Below are positions 22,272 to 34,250 of a stretch of 64,000 bases of DNA, in pieces; the stretch's first letter is position 1, and each line of letters begins with the position of its first letter. The notes under the pieces were generated by a model that ran no database searches, was not told where the DNA came from, and saw only the letters and a program-made list of their open reading frames with translations. The position numbers were made by a program, and so were the translations under genes. The DNA is from Hyaloscypha bicolor E (Eukaryota; Ascomycota; Leotiomycetes; Helotiales; Hyaloscyphaceae), in contig NW_020194559.1 of assembly GCF_002865645.1 (NCBI RefSeq), positions 124,001 to 188,000 of the forward strand. Reading direction: 5' to 3'.

Positions 22272-23650
22272 TTATTTACCCAACGAGTGATTGAGTGATT
22301 GCAAGCCTCTGCGAAGGGCAAGCCGTGTAATTTTCTCGTGGTCCAGGGGTGTGGTCGCACTGTTGGAGAACGTTCTCTGAACGTCTCGAGGCAAAAGGTT
22401 GGCCATGGAATGAAAGTAACCTTGGTTTTCAGGAAACTAATTAACCACCCACAAGAATGACCCACTGAATACCTACGTTATTTCTCACTCTCCTCCTCTG
22501 CTTTGCATGCTAAGTTGAGAACTCAATCACTCCAATTCATGGGTAGTGCTAAATTCTGACTTAGACGCCGCATTTGGCCTGAAATAGCAGATTTCTTGCA
22601 GTAAACTAGCTGCCTGACCTCATCGACCAAATCCGTCCATGTAGAAGTAAACATCTCTTTGTGTTTACTTCCTTTATCTAATCCGGACTGCTATCCGTAC
22701 CTGACGATCTATTTCTAATTTTCTTCCTCTCTGCCATTGGTTAATTTGGTTTGTGAGACGTTATATAATAATGCAAGAACTGGTTTGTGTCACTTCATTT
22801 TGGGTTAACAAGGATGAGCGAGAACTTCCATGTTTGTCTTCCAAGTTTAGTATAAGAGGAGAGACACATACCCATCATAATCTCATCATCTGCTAGACAT
22901 TTTTCCTGTCCTAACAACCTCTCGATCCAAACACAACACCCCTCAAAGCACTTCCTTGGCTTCACAATAGCTGAGAATTTGGGTTAGCATCTAGCTAACT
23001 CTCCAGATGTTTAGCAGAGGCTAAGAGGTCAGGCGAAAACTGACATCTTACAAGCATTCGTATTAAAAGGTGCCTTCTTCGGCCGACGAAAGCTAAAGGT
23101 TGAATCAACATATGTGGCAAGCTTGTCGAGGTATGGGTCATGCAGCCCGAGGACACGACATCTTCGACCGATGGAGAGGTGGCTGATATGACCCTTTGCC
23201 AGCCAAAGAAACTGCACAATTTTGCTCTCGCCAACGAAGGGGATATCCGGGACTTAAGTGAAGTCATGCAACTCTCCGACGCACTCCATATACAACTGCG
23301 ATGGAGCACCAAGCCGTTATCCTTCAAGATACCTAAGTCCCCCGCCACTGACCATCCGATAAGTCACCACCTTTCTGTCTCTGATTAAAGTTGGGAATCC
23401 CAGCTATCGTCACATATTCTGAAACCATTTCGGGGGTTTATTAGCACAATTTAAAGGACCAGGATAAAGCGTCCTGGTTAATTTCGTCCAGAATCAAATG
23501 TTGATCTGTTGCATTCAGGAGAAAGTCACAAGCCTTTGGAGTAATGCAGAGCAGCAAATGGGTATTATTGCACAACAATGCCACACCAGGCCATGCCACC
23601 AAATCTATGAGGGGGGCTAAGGCATTGTTCCCGTCCAAACTATCTACAAC
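22272..23650. other. Intergenic region, no supported gene
   Basis: An open frame at 23140-23388 (+) and its antisense at 22995-23348 have no recognisable features. About 22560-22990 holds CT-rich runs and a TATATAATA at about 22763 that could be a promoter of an unrecognised transcript. Nothing else is visible. Confidence 0.35.
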
Positions 23651-24772
23651 CTAGAATTTATTGCACGAAGGCACAAGCAAAAACAAAACACAGAACACAC
23701 CAGCAGCAAGCACACCCGCCCAAACACCCTGAGCCACCACCACACCCCGTACCTTCCTCTTCCCTTTTCCACCCACTCCGCCTTCCTCCAACAACTCGTC
23801 CACCTCCTCACCACACCAGACCAAAGCTTTCCTCTCCACACAGAAACTTGTGGCAACGCCACAGAATAAGACTGGAACTAGAAGAGAGCGAAGTTCCCAT
23901 CTGATCTTAGAGATTGTCAAGAAGGTGGTCGCCAGAAGAGAAGAGACGATAAGAACAGGACCGATGAGACGAGAGGCAAACAAGTTTGCCGGGCAGGCAG
24001 GGGATCGGACGATATGACTGACAAAGTCGAGATAAGATGCGCGGAGCAGTGGTTCCAGCTGCTTTGTGATGAGACGAAAGACGTCTGGGTGGTTGCTTTG
24101 CTGGAGGGATTGAAGGAGGAGTGCCCGGTCTAGGTCTGACAGGTTGAGCTCGCGGGGGGAATGAGGACGAATATAAGTAGCTAGACACTTCTCAATCTCG
24201 TCTGATAGTTGAGCATTGGTTGTGAAAGGGGTCGAGGGCTCGTGGTCTCCGCCGGCTGTTGTTGGTGGAGTACGCGATGAAATAGAGGAACATCCGGTGA
24301 AAACGCCAAACTCGGTGTAGTTGCTATGGGAGGTTGGAGGAGGCGAGGTGGAGATGACGGAGGTCGTGCGGGAGGCCCTTCTAGCTGTCATGACGGCTCG
24401 TCTCGCATCCTTCTCGTCATGCTCCGTAAAGCCTGGGGAAAGTCGGATAGCTCCTTGAGCGGCCAAGGTAGTGTAGAGTTGCGTGTAGCTGAGAACGAAA
24501 AGGAGAAACTGGAAGTTTTCTTGGGTATACGTCTCATTTGTGAGGTACATAAGGAAGTCGCTGCGAGAGATGGGATGACCAGCTTGGGCAGACAGAACGT
24601 GATCGAAGGAGAGCTCGGATGGAATATCAGGTGTTGCGCTGCCGCCTTGCAGAATAAGCGTGCGGTAGGCCTTGAGAGCCTTTGAGGTAACTTGCTGGGA
24701 GGTCGGAACGGGAGGTCGGAAGAGGAGAACTTGAAGGAGGACCTGGATCAGCCGCAGGAAGTAAGACAGCAT
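23651..24772 (-). CDS. RGS-like domain membrane protein
   Basis: One exon, 373 residues. The first third (SFDHVLSAQAGHPISRSDFLMYL, then ENFQFLLFVLSYTQLY) resembles the start of an RGS helical bundle. The rest of the bundle resumes after an insert of about 90 disordered residues (EIEKCLATYIRPHSPRELNL to LLRASYLDFV). This split RGS-like arrangement followed by membrane helices is found in fungal Rax1/RgsD-type proteins. Three or four hydrophobic segments follow from about residue 265, and the N-terminus also has one. It probably modulates heterotrimeric G-protein or polarity signalling at a membrane. GAP activity is not demonstrable from sequence, so the function is tentative. Confidence 0.65.
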   Translation of the reverse strand: MLSYFLRLIQVLLQVLLFRPPVPTSQQVTSKALKAYRTLILQGGSATPDIPSELSFDHVLSAQAGHPISRSDFLMYLTNETYTQENFQFLLFVLSYTQLYTTLAAQGAIRLSPGFTEHDEKDARRAVMTARRASRTTSVISTSPPPTSHSNYTEFGVFTGCSSISSRTPPTTAGGDHEPSTPFTTNAQLSDEIEKCLATYIRPHSPRELNLSDLDRALLLQSLQQSNHPDVFRLITKQLEPLLRASYLDFVSHIVRSPACPANLFASRLIGPVLIVSSLLATTFLTISKIRWELRSLLVPVLFCGVATSFCVERKALVWCGEEVDELLEEGGVGGKGKRKVRGVVVAQGVWAGVLAAGVFCVLFLLVPSCNKF

Positions 24773-26303
24773 CGTGACCGGGTTAATAGATGGGGCGATT
24801 GTCCCGAATACTTCAAGAGCAATGACATAGAATGTTCAGAGTCTTTCTGGTAGATTCAACGAGCGCAGAGCGTGGTAGAATGCAACGAATTTGAAGCTTG
24901 AATTGAGATCGGTAGGAAAATTTGAGTTTGTGGAGAGAAGAACTCTGCCACTGAGGCAAGCGAGCCTGCTCTCCCTTCAAATCCCATCAAAAGCTTGAAG
25001 TAATTAAGCATGACACCTCTTGAATGTCTATGCAAGATCTCACAGCAATGATATTATGTTCGGATTGAAGACAGCTAGTCAACGGTGAGGTCTGTCGTAC
25101 GATTCACGAACAGGGGCAGCGGCCCCCGGGGGAGCACACCCGCACATGCAGCGCAGTGCCGCCGAGGTGACAGGCACGCAGTTGGGGTCGAAGATCACGG
25201 TACGACTTCCGTTGGTCACAAATTCCAAGAACAGGCTGATAATATGATGTAGAGCCCAAGCAGCAGATTTTTCGACGGGTATAGAGTTACAGAGGTGTGC
25301 GAGGGCGGAAAGACTCCGGTATCAACATCCCTTGCTCCGCTGCAACTTCATGGAGCAGATGATAACCTGCTTCAGAGACATGGCCTTCGCCAGCGCTAGC
25401 CCTTTTCAGGCATATTCGAGAGGATCAAAACACATTTCGACCTTACACATTGCCTCCCAGGGCCGGATATTGCCCAAGGCTTTGTGGCTCAAATACCGCA
25501 TTAGGACAGGGAACCCTCTTTGGATATGAACAAATACTTATCAGGGCCACCAGTCCTCTCGAAAACATTTGCACATCAAAGTACAAACAGATTTCTCTCT
25601 CGAAGTCAAGATATGGAAACCTTTTCAAAATTTCAGACATCGAAGGTGGCATACAACTGCAGTATCTTGGAAACAAACGCCTCAGGATACACAATTCGAT
25701 CCAGCATGCTTCCCACGCCTCTGCTCCTGGCTAACTATGCCGGCATGAGATGCTGCTACTTCTGCATCCATAGGAAGCACAAAAGACGGGTAGCCGACGA
25801 ATCTTGCATAACGATGGCGTTGGTACCACCCTTCTCTCATGTTCAAGAAGCAAATCAATTCGAGGGCAGGTCACTTGTACCTGCAACCACCCCCAGAGTT
25901 CTCGGTTCTTGTCTCGAATCGAGTGGGTCGGGTCAAACCCCGGCTCAAGGCCTCAACCTTGATGGGACCTGTAGCACAGCATCTTGGGGGGTGGGGTTCT
26001 CCTTTAACACACAGATAGACTGACAGCCGAGTTCTTATCAACATTGTGTCTTTAAGTCAATCTTGAGTTAATGGATATGTAAGCAATCACAAGAGGAAAA
26101 GATGGGGATGTAGTCGGTGCTTGTTAATTCCGACACTAAAACCGTGGCGGGAGATGCGGATGCGGCCGCCCCCTTTATTTAACGAGGAAGCTAATCTCCT
26201 CTTGTTTAACCTTCTCGAAGCTTTGATCTGAATCGAATCTCATCCAAACCCAAATGTAGAGCCGCAAGACTCGAGGAAGGTGTTCAGAGCATGCTCTCCC
26301 ACA
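24773..26303. other. Intergenic region, no supported gene
   Basis: Open frames at 25332-25529, 25450-25734 and 25520-26023 overlap on both strands and lack family features; the longest, 167 residues, contains a CCYFC string but nothing diagnostic. A G/C-rich patch at 25105-25180 contrasts with the surroundings. A possible core promoter for a rightward gene is not evident. Confidence 0.35.
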
Positions 26304-27012
26304 CTATGTCCTTGCCTCAACCTCCCCCACTCGTTCGATGAAACGTCGTGCTACCTGGGGCCGTTTTCCATATTGGTCATGCATAAATCTCGGGAATCGA
26401 GATGGCACGGCAGCCTGTGTTGTGCTTGAATTGAAACTCGCGATGTCCATGGCGAACAATTCATCTTGTAGACGAACCCAGCTCTGGACAGATGACAGGT
26501 CAAGGACCAAGGATCGGCGGCACGAGATTGTCGAGTCGATTGTGTGAGGGAACACCAATTTCCAGATGCTGCATGTATGGTGCGGTTCTTAGCATACGGG
26601 GCTGGAGAGCCTCGATAAATCTTGATTATCTCATCCCACTCTCAGGCCGACCTGCAGGCTGCGGAAAGGACATACACGTCCGAATTAAATCGAGGATTGT
26701 TATTTTCTTCCAAGTTTTCATTCCCGCTGTTCTAGCGCTAGTGTCAATTCCCAGAAGGCAAGATGCAAGCGCATGTTTCGAGATACCCAAAGTCTTTCCA
26801 AGCTCGCTGAGCAACATTTTGCTCCCGCTCATACAATTTGGGGGGAACACCTTGGAGAATCTTTGAATGATGTCACCAACATCATCTGGATGGAAATGTG
26901 GGTCAGGGACTGCAATTGCTCTTGACTTTGAGTAACACGGCATGTCGATCACTGCCAGATCCACCTCCTCTGCCTCTAGATCACTCCGCCTTCGGGACCT
27001 TGCAGTAGTCAA
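26304..27012 (-). CDS. Possible hypothetical gene, unresolved exons
   Basis: Two minus-strand frames, 26626-27012 and 26304-26558, have plausible protein-like text (for example DDVGDIIQRFSKVFPPNC and RFPRFMHDQYGKRPQVARRFIERVGEVE). A TGCTAAG..CATGCAG acceptor-like signal lies between them. The first frame begins with TTG, with the first ATG internal at MPCYSKSR, and the phases I tried do not join cleanly. I do not recognise a family. It may be a real unknown gene with an extra exon or a decayed one. Confidence 0.3.
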
Positions 27013-27533
27013 ATGATTGGGTTTGATGGTGTTTTATTTCCTAGGTAAGGTCTCCTGGGTTTTGTGCCAACAATAATGGCAAGGGTTCTCTTCTGCTATC
27101 CAGAAGGTGGGGCGGAGGTCCAACACTCCTCCATTCGTTCTACAGAAACCTGGCTTGCCTTTTCAGCCATCTAGTTTCGACTGAGAATGCTTATGCCCAA
27201 CAGAGTCGCACATAGGGTATCCCTCTGGAGGCTATAGCTCGTCTTGGGCAGAAATTGCGCTAGGAGGGATCTCGATATTGGGGAAGCATGGCTTTCGTCG
27301 TCTGAGATCTCCTTCTGGCCTTTTGAGACACAAGATCCGAAATGACTGGTCAATCACGTGGAACCCTCATGGCCCATCACCGTGAACTGAAATATAGCAT
27401 GGCTCTCATCTCAAACCAAGACTTTTGTACGTACCAAAGTTGCTCCTCGAACTAGCTTCGTGACCTTCCATTTCTTTTCCATTACACAAATCGAACCTTC
27501 CATCCGTACCACACAAACGCAACGTTGCATCCT

Positions 27534-28260
27534 TCACCAATGCTTCTCTAAGATATCCACCGCATTGACGTCAACCCCCTCCTTGAACCACCTCTCTTCA
27601 TCTGAAATCTTGACATCGTTCCCGCTCATCTGCCTCTTTCTCATCCTACCGTCGGCAGCAAAGGTCCAGTCCTCGAGGCCGTAGGTGCGGTACCATTGAC
27701 CTGTTGTGTCATGCCATTCGTACCAGAATTGCACTGCAATCTGGAATATCATCAGCTAAGTTCATGGCCCCCAAGATCCTCATCCACACCAAACTCGAGG
27801 GCGGAGTGGACAGGAAAAGGGAGAGATCACGTGACTGACTTTATTCTCCGTAAAAGCAAACAGCTCCTTCCTCAACCGATAACCGTTCTCAACACTCCAT
27901 TTCTTAGTCAGGAACTCAACGATCTCATCCGCTCCCTTCAAGAATGTGTCCCGATTCCTCCAGATAGAATCGGTGGTGTAGCCATTCTTCACTTTGTGAG
28001 GATCCCTAATCACTGTTCAACACTTAATCCTAGCATCTGACGAAGAGGACTTACTTGGTATTCCACATATCTTGAGCAGCTTTGACCTTGATCTTTGCTG
28101 TCTCCAAGGTGAATGGTGGGAAGGGAGGTTTCCCCGCATCTGCTTGAGTGCTTGAGGCCATTCTGATGTAGTGGTACGGAAACGTTGGCCGTGATACTGG
28201 AGTCCTGAATTTCAGAGCGGATGAAAAAGGAATTGTTCTTTTAAATACAGCTGCTGACAT
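27534..28260 (-). CDS. NTF2-like (DUF1348/SnoaL fold) protein
   Basis: Exons 28055-28260, 27840-28005 and 27534-27740 give 192 residues. The core of about 140 residues (WNTKDPHKVKNGYTTDSIWRNR.., then KWSVENGYRLRKELFAF, IAVQFWYEWHD, WYRTYGLEDWTF) is the DUF1348 nuclear-transport-factor-2-like fold, a small cone-shaped alpha+beta barrel seen in stress-linked enzymes of unknown substrate. The first 33 residues are basic, Ser-rich and lack acids, like a mitochondrial presequence. A second in-frame ATG at residue 34 (MASSTQADAG) would give a cytosolic form of family-typical length. Introns have clear CTGAT/CTAGG-type branch signals. No catalytic assignment is possible. Confidence 0.85.
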
Positions 28261-29097
28261 GGATCGTGAATATTACCACGCCTTATGTCTGACAGAGAAG
28301 CCTTGCTCGGGACAGGCTCGGGATTTTCTGACTTCCCGAGTTCGTTTTGTATCTCCTCGGAATGAAAGTTGACTGAAGACCAAGATGAGATGAGTATTCA
28401 GCATATAAGAACTACTTAGGTTGGAAACTGAGTGAAGAAAGTCTACATGCTCGAGATGGCGGGGTTGAGAGGTGTTTCTGGTATGTAATCGGGGTGCAGC
28501 GACCTCGGTATGCCGAAAGGACGTCTATGCCTCCAATAGTAAGCTTTCCTCAAGATATCTGTTTTAGATCTAGCTCTCACATCACGAGAACTTAACAAAA
28601 TCCCAAAAATTATTTCTCCATTACCAAGAAACTGGATCTAGAGCCCCCATTAGCAAGCAGCAAGCCCAATGACGCCATCCCGCACATCGGCATCGGAAAT
28701 CGGGAACCTCCTTGGGGTCCCGAAACCTCGTCGCAACACGCCGGACCCCTTTGTACCTCGCATTCGCATGTTCCTCCAATAGGATGCAAGAAGTCTGAAT
28801 GTTTATCCTACAGCACTGTTACAGGTCAGAATTTGCTGCTAGGATGTATTTGTATTTATTTGTCGCTGTGGATTTGAATTACTCAGAAACAGGGGTAAAA
28901 GTGGGGCGGCGCAAGGCCTAGACAACCCCACCATTAGCGTACAAATACCTTAAGGGTCCCGACAACGACGTCTCATGCTTTTCCCTGCAATACCTCACTT
29001 TCAACTTTCAGATTTCAATCTACTGCCTCAAGTCGCACAGCAACTCAATTGACCTCAAGAACACCAAAAAGGAAGGTTAAGGGACAAAGAAAGCAAG
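28261..29097. other. Intergenic region and peroxiredoxin promoter
   Basis: No gene is seen. The right 140 bp before 29098 is a CA-rich leader typical of highly expressed fungal genes. A G/C-rich CGGCATCGG area near 28690 has no clear meaning. Confidence 0.4.
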
Positions 29098-29792
29098 ATG
29101 GCATCACTCAAGGTCGGAGATAGCTTGCCCAGCGACGTCGTCTTCAGCTACATCCCGTACACGGAGGAGAGCTCTGAGATCACGGCGTGCGGTATCCCAA
29201 TTAATTATGATGCTAGCAAAGGTCTGTCCCTCACCTTCCTTCCTCCTATCTCTCCCCTCTTCTCTCCATTCATACCTTACTCCTTTCCTCAATCCTCTCG
29301 CCCCCCTGCCCTGATACCAGAGGAGATAAGCTAATAGAGATGGTAACACAGAATGGGCCAAGAAGAAAGTTGTCCTCTTCGCCGTCCCAGGAGCTTTCAC
29401 TCCCAGCTGCAGCGTCAGGCACCTCCCAGGCTACATCGAGAATCTATCAGCCATCAAGGCCAAGGGCGTCGATGTCGTGGCTGTGATTGCGTACAACGAT
29501 GCGTTTGTTATGAGTGCGTGGAGCAAGGCGAACGGTATCAAGAACGACGACATCGTATGTACAATTGTGTCAAGGTTACGTGTTTGAAAGACAATTACTG
29601 ATGAAAATGGGACAGCTCTTCCTCAGCGACGCCGGCACCGCCTTCTCGAAGAAATTAGGCGACTGGACTCTCGGTGAGCGCACGGCGAGATATGCGTTGG
29701 TGATTGATAATGGGAAGATTGTTTATGCGGAGAAGGAACCTGGACGCGAGGTCACAGTTAGCAGCGCGGAGGCTGTTTTGGCTAAGCTGTAG
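29098..29792 (+). CDS. Type II (Prx5/PMP20-like) peroxiredoxin
   Basis: Exons 29098-29221, 29352-29554 and 29616-29792 give 167 residues, matching fungal PMP20/Asp f 3 proteins in size and layout. The peroxidatic Cys61 lies in [20 protein letters not shown], the family hallmark, and a second Cys sits at 31 (TACGIP). The enzyme reduces hydrogen and alkyl peroxides using thiol donors. The last three residues, AKL, fit the PTS1 signal for peroxisomal import. The leader is CA-rich and the first intron (130 nt) is long for this window, suggesting strong, regulated expression. The homologous Aspergillus protein is a known allergen; no such claim is made for this organism. Confidence 0.93.
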
Positions 29793-30183
29793 GGTGCCTC
29801 CGTCCATTACAGGGAGTGATAGGTGGGTGGGGAAATTGCAGATGAAATCAATGAATGATGTGCGACCAGCGATGGTTTGCAATAAAACGAAGAAACGATG
29901 CTAGAGAGGAATACGAAGAAGATCTCTACTCGTTAATTTTTGCTTCATGTCACTCACGTTTTTGCCCTGTGGAATTGTTTCAGGCAGGTTGCCTTCATTG
30001 TTGCTCCCGCTACATCTGATTCTCCCATGCCATATTGTCAATCCTTTGGAAGTACCCTCCACTTGGTTGTTCCAAGTGTGTCCTGTACAATTGAGTGCAA
30101 TAATAGTCCAAGTCGCTCTCTCGATTTGTTCCCTCCCAAATTGGAACAATTGACATACAAATACCGCCGGTTGCGCCGTTACT

Positions 30184-30471
30184 TCAGCGCTGCATTTGCT
30201 TTTTCCAAGACCATTCCACTGGCCTGGTCCATTTACTCTCACCCAGCGGAACCATCCTGTTAATCTCCACATATTCGACAGTCCTAGGAGTTTTCCAGTC
30301 GTCAAGCTTATGATTCTCCTTATACTTGCTCAAAAATCTGCCCACGGAAGCGGGGTTAACCTCTCTTTGCTGCGACGAGATGAAGAGCTGGAATGTAGGG
30401 ATGCAACTTGACCATACCTCCTCCAATCTCTGGGGAAAGGGCTTTCCATCCATTGGCTGATATTGTTTCAC
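30184..30471 (-). CDS. Possible fragment of a conserved hypothetical protein
   Basis: The frame has good coding texture (EEVWSSCIPTFQLFIS, WKTPRTVEYVEINRMVPL, SKWTRPVEWSWKKQM), no low complexity, and ends in a normal stop. It opens with GTG; the first ATG is seven codons in (MDGKPFP). A 5' exon may exist upstream. I do not recognise a family. Being 95 residues long and isolated, it may be a relic. Confidence 0.3.
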   Translation of the reverse strand: MKQYQPMDGKPFPQRLEEVWSSCIPTFQLFISSQQREVNPASVGRFLSKYKENHKLDDWKTPRTVEYVEINRMVPLGESKWTRPVEWSWKKQMQR

Positions 30472-31552
30472 TTCTCTCGTGTCCTGAACCAGGTAGAGGG
30501 ATTCAAGACCGCGGAGTTGTGATACTAGTCATGATCGAGTCGAGTTCGAGACACGCTAATTTGCGTTGGGCAGGACACCGAAATGCGAACCCCCTAAAGC
30601 AAATACTCTCAACGAGACACTGCAAAGAGCAAGATGCCGAACGTCATTGAAAATTCTTCAAGAATCCTGGAGCGTCTCGGGGCGGGGGAATAAGACTGGG
30701 AGGCCTCGCCCGCAGAACTGCTTTGTGGTTTGCAGCAGGGTGGTGTCGTGCTCCTTATCAAAACGGATCTTCCTGCCACCTGACTCTAATTCACGGATGA
30801 GCCAGCGATTACTCGATACAGAATGTTCCAGGCGAACTAGGAACATTCTCTGGGATGAGACTATAAGACAGGTATTCCCCAGCAATCACTCACCGATGCA
30901 GCCATCAATAACGTTCAATACAACACGACGAGACTGCTAACAAGCCTCCAACGACCCGGAAGCCTTCGTATCAGTGTCGAACTTGACCTCGTGACCAGGC
31001 ATCGTAGCCTCAGCACGACGTTCGATTCGGAAGGCATAGGAGCGATCTCGAGGTGGGCACAGCCACATAATTTTAAATAGGAATGAAGCTAAGACAGCAC
31101 AGATTGGCTAATAGAGACCAATAAAACTCTATCTCCATAAACCACCCGGCTTCGGTTTAGATGTTGGTCGCCGTCGAGAAAGACACGCTGGATCGACCCA
31201 TCCGGCTGCCTCAGAATAACAAGTCAAAGGATAGCCTCGTGCGGCTAAGGGAGCGACTACGGGCGAGGGAGATGCAAAGGCGAGGCAAGGACTGGGTGGC
31301 AGTATTGTAAGGTGCATTATTTGTTTATTTTATTACTTTGTTTAAAAGCCTCTGTATTATTAACTAATTATTTTTGTTGCTTCTTAACAAATCCACAACG
31401 AAAGCACTTCCAATACCATAAAATATAATAAGATATTTCTAATCGTTGCATTCTCTTTTGAAAAGCAAGATAACTTGAGGATAAGAGAGAGATGAGCAAT
31501 ATGGTAATGGGTAGGGTGTGGGGTTTAAGAACAATAGTCCTTTACTCCTCGC
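30472..31552. other. Intergenic region, AT-rich toward the NLR gene
   Basis: No gene is supported. The stretch 31315-31440 is AT-rich. A plus-strand frame ending near 31310 encodes a very basic tail (LRERLRAREMQRRGKDWV) but has no start and no family I can name; it could be a transposase scrap. The 3' end of the NLR gene lies at 31553. Confidence 0.35.
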
Positions 31553-34250
31553 TTAGAAAGAGGCTCCCGCCGCGAGCAGCAGCTTGAGGATCGCCTCGTT
31601 CCACATAAAGGCTGCGCGGTATAGCGCAGTCTGGCTATCATTATCCTTGGCCTCGATGTCTGCCCCCGCCGCTAGCAGTAGCCTGACGATCGCCTCGTTC
31701 CCGTTAAAAGCTGCGCGGTGTAGCGCAGTCCAGCTATCATTATCCTTGGCATCAATGTCTGCCCCTGCCGCGAGTAGTAGCCTGACAATCGCCTCGTTCC
31801 TGTTAAAAGCTGCGCGGTATAGCGCAGTCCAGCTATCATCATCCTTGGCCTCGACGTCTGCCCCCGCCGCGAGCAGTAGCTTGACGACCGCCTCATGCCC
31901 ATTGCAAGCTGCCAGGTGCAGCGCCGTTTGCATATCGCTGCCCTTCCCTTCAATGCTGTTTCCCAATTGTAACATCATATCGACTACTACCGTCAACCCA
32001 AATGCCGCCGCAATTACTATTCCAGGAACTTCGCTCGGAAATCTCTGACTCCAATCGCGATAGGGAGAAGTAATTGGGCTCATAGCTTGAACCGTGCTAG
32101 ATACCAAGGAGTTGTGGTTGAAAAATTCCCGTACTTCTCCTTTGATTTTTTCCTCTGGATCTCCATAAGCATGATTACCCCAGTTGCGAGAAGCATAGCC
32201 AAGAAGCTTATACACTCTTAGTCGACCTTTCATATCTCTATCGGTAGTACAAGGGCCTTCCCTGAAAGGATCCATTGAAAGATATTGAATGCAAGCTCGT
32301 GAGATATTGAGTTGAGCTTCTGGAAATATTTCTCCACGGTGCCGTTCAAAATATTCCTGAGTGGTATAATGAATCAAGCGGATCACATTCCTCTCCTGAT
32401 CGATGGTGAGAATTCCTCCGCAAACGGTAATCAGTAAAGCTTCACTAGGAAGATCTTCCTCATCTAGGCAGGTCTCATCAGGCTCAAGATCCATGACGGC
32501 CATTGCGTGTTGAATCTCGCCAACTTTTAGGGGTCTCAAGGCGTAAGTTATCCAGGACAGCATTCTCATCGCCAGCTCCGATCTGTCTTTATGTTGATTT
32601 TGGATCCTTTCCAAGGCTGCATTATATATTTCATCTAGCTCCTCTGGTAGATCATTCAACGCTTTCCGAACCCTTTTGAGGGTATTCTTCGTCGCCAGAG
32701 ATTGAACGTGCAACTGAGCCAGCAGGAACCTAGCAAGGCAATCAGCTGTGGGAGCTAGGCGTTAGAGGATTCCAAGGGCAGGCACATACATTCCATTAGC
32801 CTTTTCAATAATCTTCTCAACGATTGTGCCTTCCAGAGTCTTATCTCTTCCACAGAACTCAACTAGGCTACCTTCCTCTGAGATCCGTGCTTGAAGAAAT
32901 TTTGTCACATCCGTATCGCTTGCGCGGATTTCAAGACGAGAATAATTGGCAAAGCTTTGCTCGATGTCACCAAGGTGTCGAGAAGTACAGAGCAGATTTG
33001 CTGATGATTCTTGTAGCTCCTTGATAAGTTTCATCCTCGCTCCATTGCTCCAGTCACATTCGTCCAAGGCATCGACCACAATATATACGTCAGTGAAAGT
33101 AGCAATTAGTGACCGAAGTATCCTAGAATACTCTTCAAAGCCTGGTCGCGTTCTTTGGTGGTTGTGGTGTGCGTAGAGTGCACGAACGTCATCAGGGATA
33201 GTACTACTGCGTTGGACAAGCTGCTGAACAAGGCTTGCGATGAGATTTGTAAGTGTTTGGCCGTCGCGCTCTTTATAGTTGCAGTATATGAAGGCCAGTC
33301 CAATATTTGAAGAGGTGAAGTGTCTTTCGAGCTTATCGATTATAGCTGACGCCAAAATAGTTTTGCCTGCCCCAGCTGAATACAAGTCAGTAAAAGCTTG
33401 CTTACGAAAGAAAGTAAGCATACGCAGTCCCGAACACCATAGAATCTTCTCTGTACCAGATAACCATGCTTTGAATTCAGGGGCTTCGAAGAGCCATTCT
33501 CCTGTCCCGTCTTGTCGCCTGCGTAGCGTGTCTTTCTGTGTTATGAAGAAGTTCAAAGGGGATAGCCAGTCAATTATAGCTTGACTCTCTTGATCTAGGT
33601 AGTTGTCAGTCGCATTAGGAACCTTTGAAGTTAACGGGAAAGCATACCCGTGTGACGAGAAACGATAAATTTATTCAAAATGCCAAAGTCATCCCCGACC
33701 TTCTTGATTTCAATCGTCATATCCTCGATTTGAGTAGACACATGGTCTAGCTGTTCCCTATATGCCTTGTTGTTAGCACCGGGATCTTTAGATCATTTGT
33801 TGTCGCGGCTGATTGTGCTTACAAATGAAGCGTATTCATCGCAAGGCCTAGACTACCGCGAATATCGGAGACAATCTCTCTCAATTTGAGCAAGGTGCTT
33901 TCTCTAAATGGATACACAAGGCGCCTCCCGTGTTCATGAACCTTAGACAGAACATTGGATCCTTTGACCTCCTGGACTTTGGCCAACTCATCCTGAAGCT
34001 CTTGAATGCCGCTTGTGCAGGCTACGATGCTGCTTTGAACATTCTTTATAACATCTCCAGCCAGGGATTTACCATCAATGTTCTTTTTCAAGGCTTTCAA
34101 TGTGTCAGTTAAGTTGTCCACCGACTTGCACATTGTTGCAATGTCTTTGCGGCTATCCCTCCAGGATCCATAATACTGCACGAGGCCTTGGCAGACGTGT
34201 ATTCCTAGGCAGATGATACCGATTGAACTTCCAGCACCAAATTCAGCCAT
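31553..34250 (-). CDS. NACHT-ankyrin NLR-type receptor, apparently intact
   Basis: Five exons, 33823-34250, 33648-33757, 33424-33594, 32790-33375 and 31553-32729, give 823 residues with every splice phase matching. Residues 1-180 form an alpha-helical N-terminal domain of the kind found on fungal STAND proteins. Then comes NFFITQKDTLRRRQDGTGEWL, and the P-loop LPGAGKTILAS at 236-246, split by the third intron. Walker B/sensor is VYIVVDALDEC. A winged-helix-like region, including SELAMRMLSWITYALRPLKVGEIQHA, precedes about four ankyrin repeats ending abruptly at GASF. Such proteins sense non-self and can trigger regulated cell death or allorecognition in fungi; the trigger here is unknown. It sits beside an AT-rich gene desert. 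Confidence 0.9.
31556..31945 (-). repeat. Near-identical 99-bp ankyrin-coding repeats
   Basis: About four tandem units encode D-S-W-T-A-L-x-R-A-A-F-N-x-N-E-A-I-V-R-L-L-L-A-A-G-A-D-I-x-A-K. The inner two units differ at only a few residues and at few synonymous positions; the first and last are more diverged. Such homogeneity implies recent duplication or gene conversion. Confidence 0.85.

Noticed and set aside
31129..31317. Basic C-terminal-like text LRERLRAREMQRRGKDWV on the plus strand as a transposase end
   Set aside because: No start, no catalytic motif and no terminal repeats; cannot be assigned.
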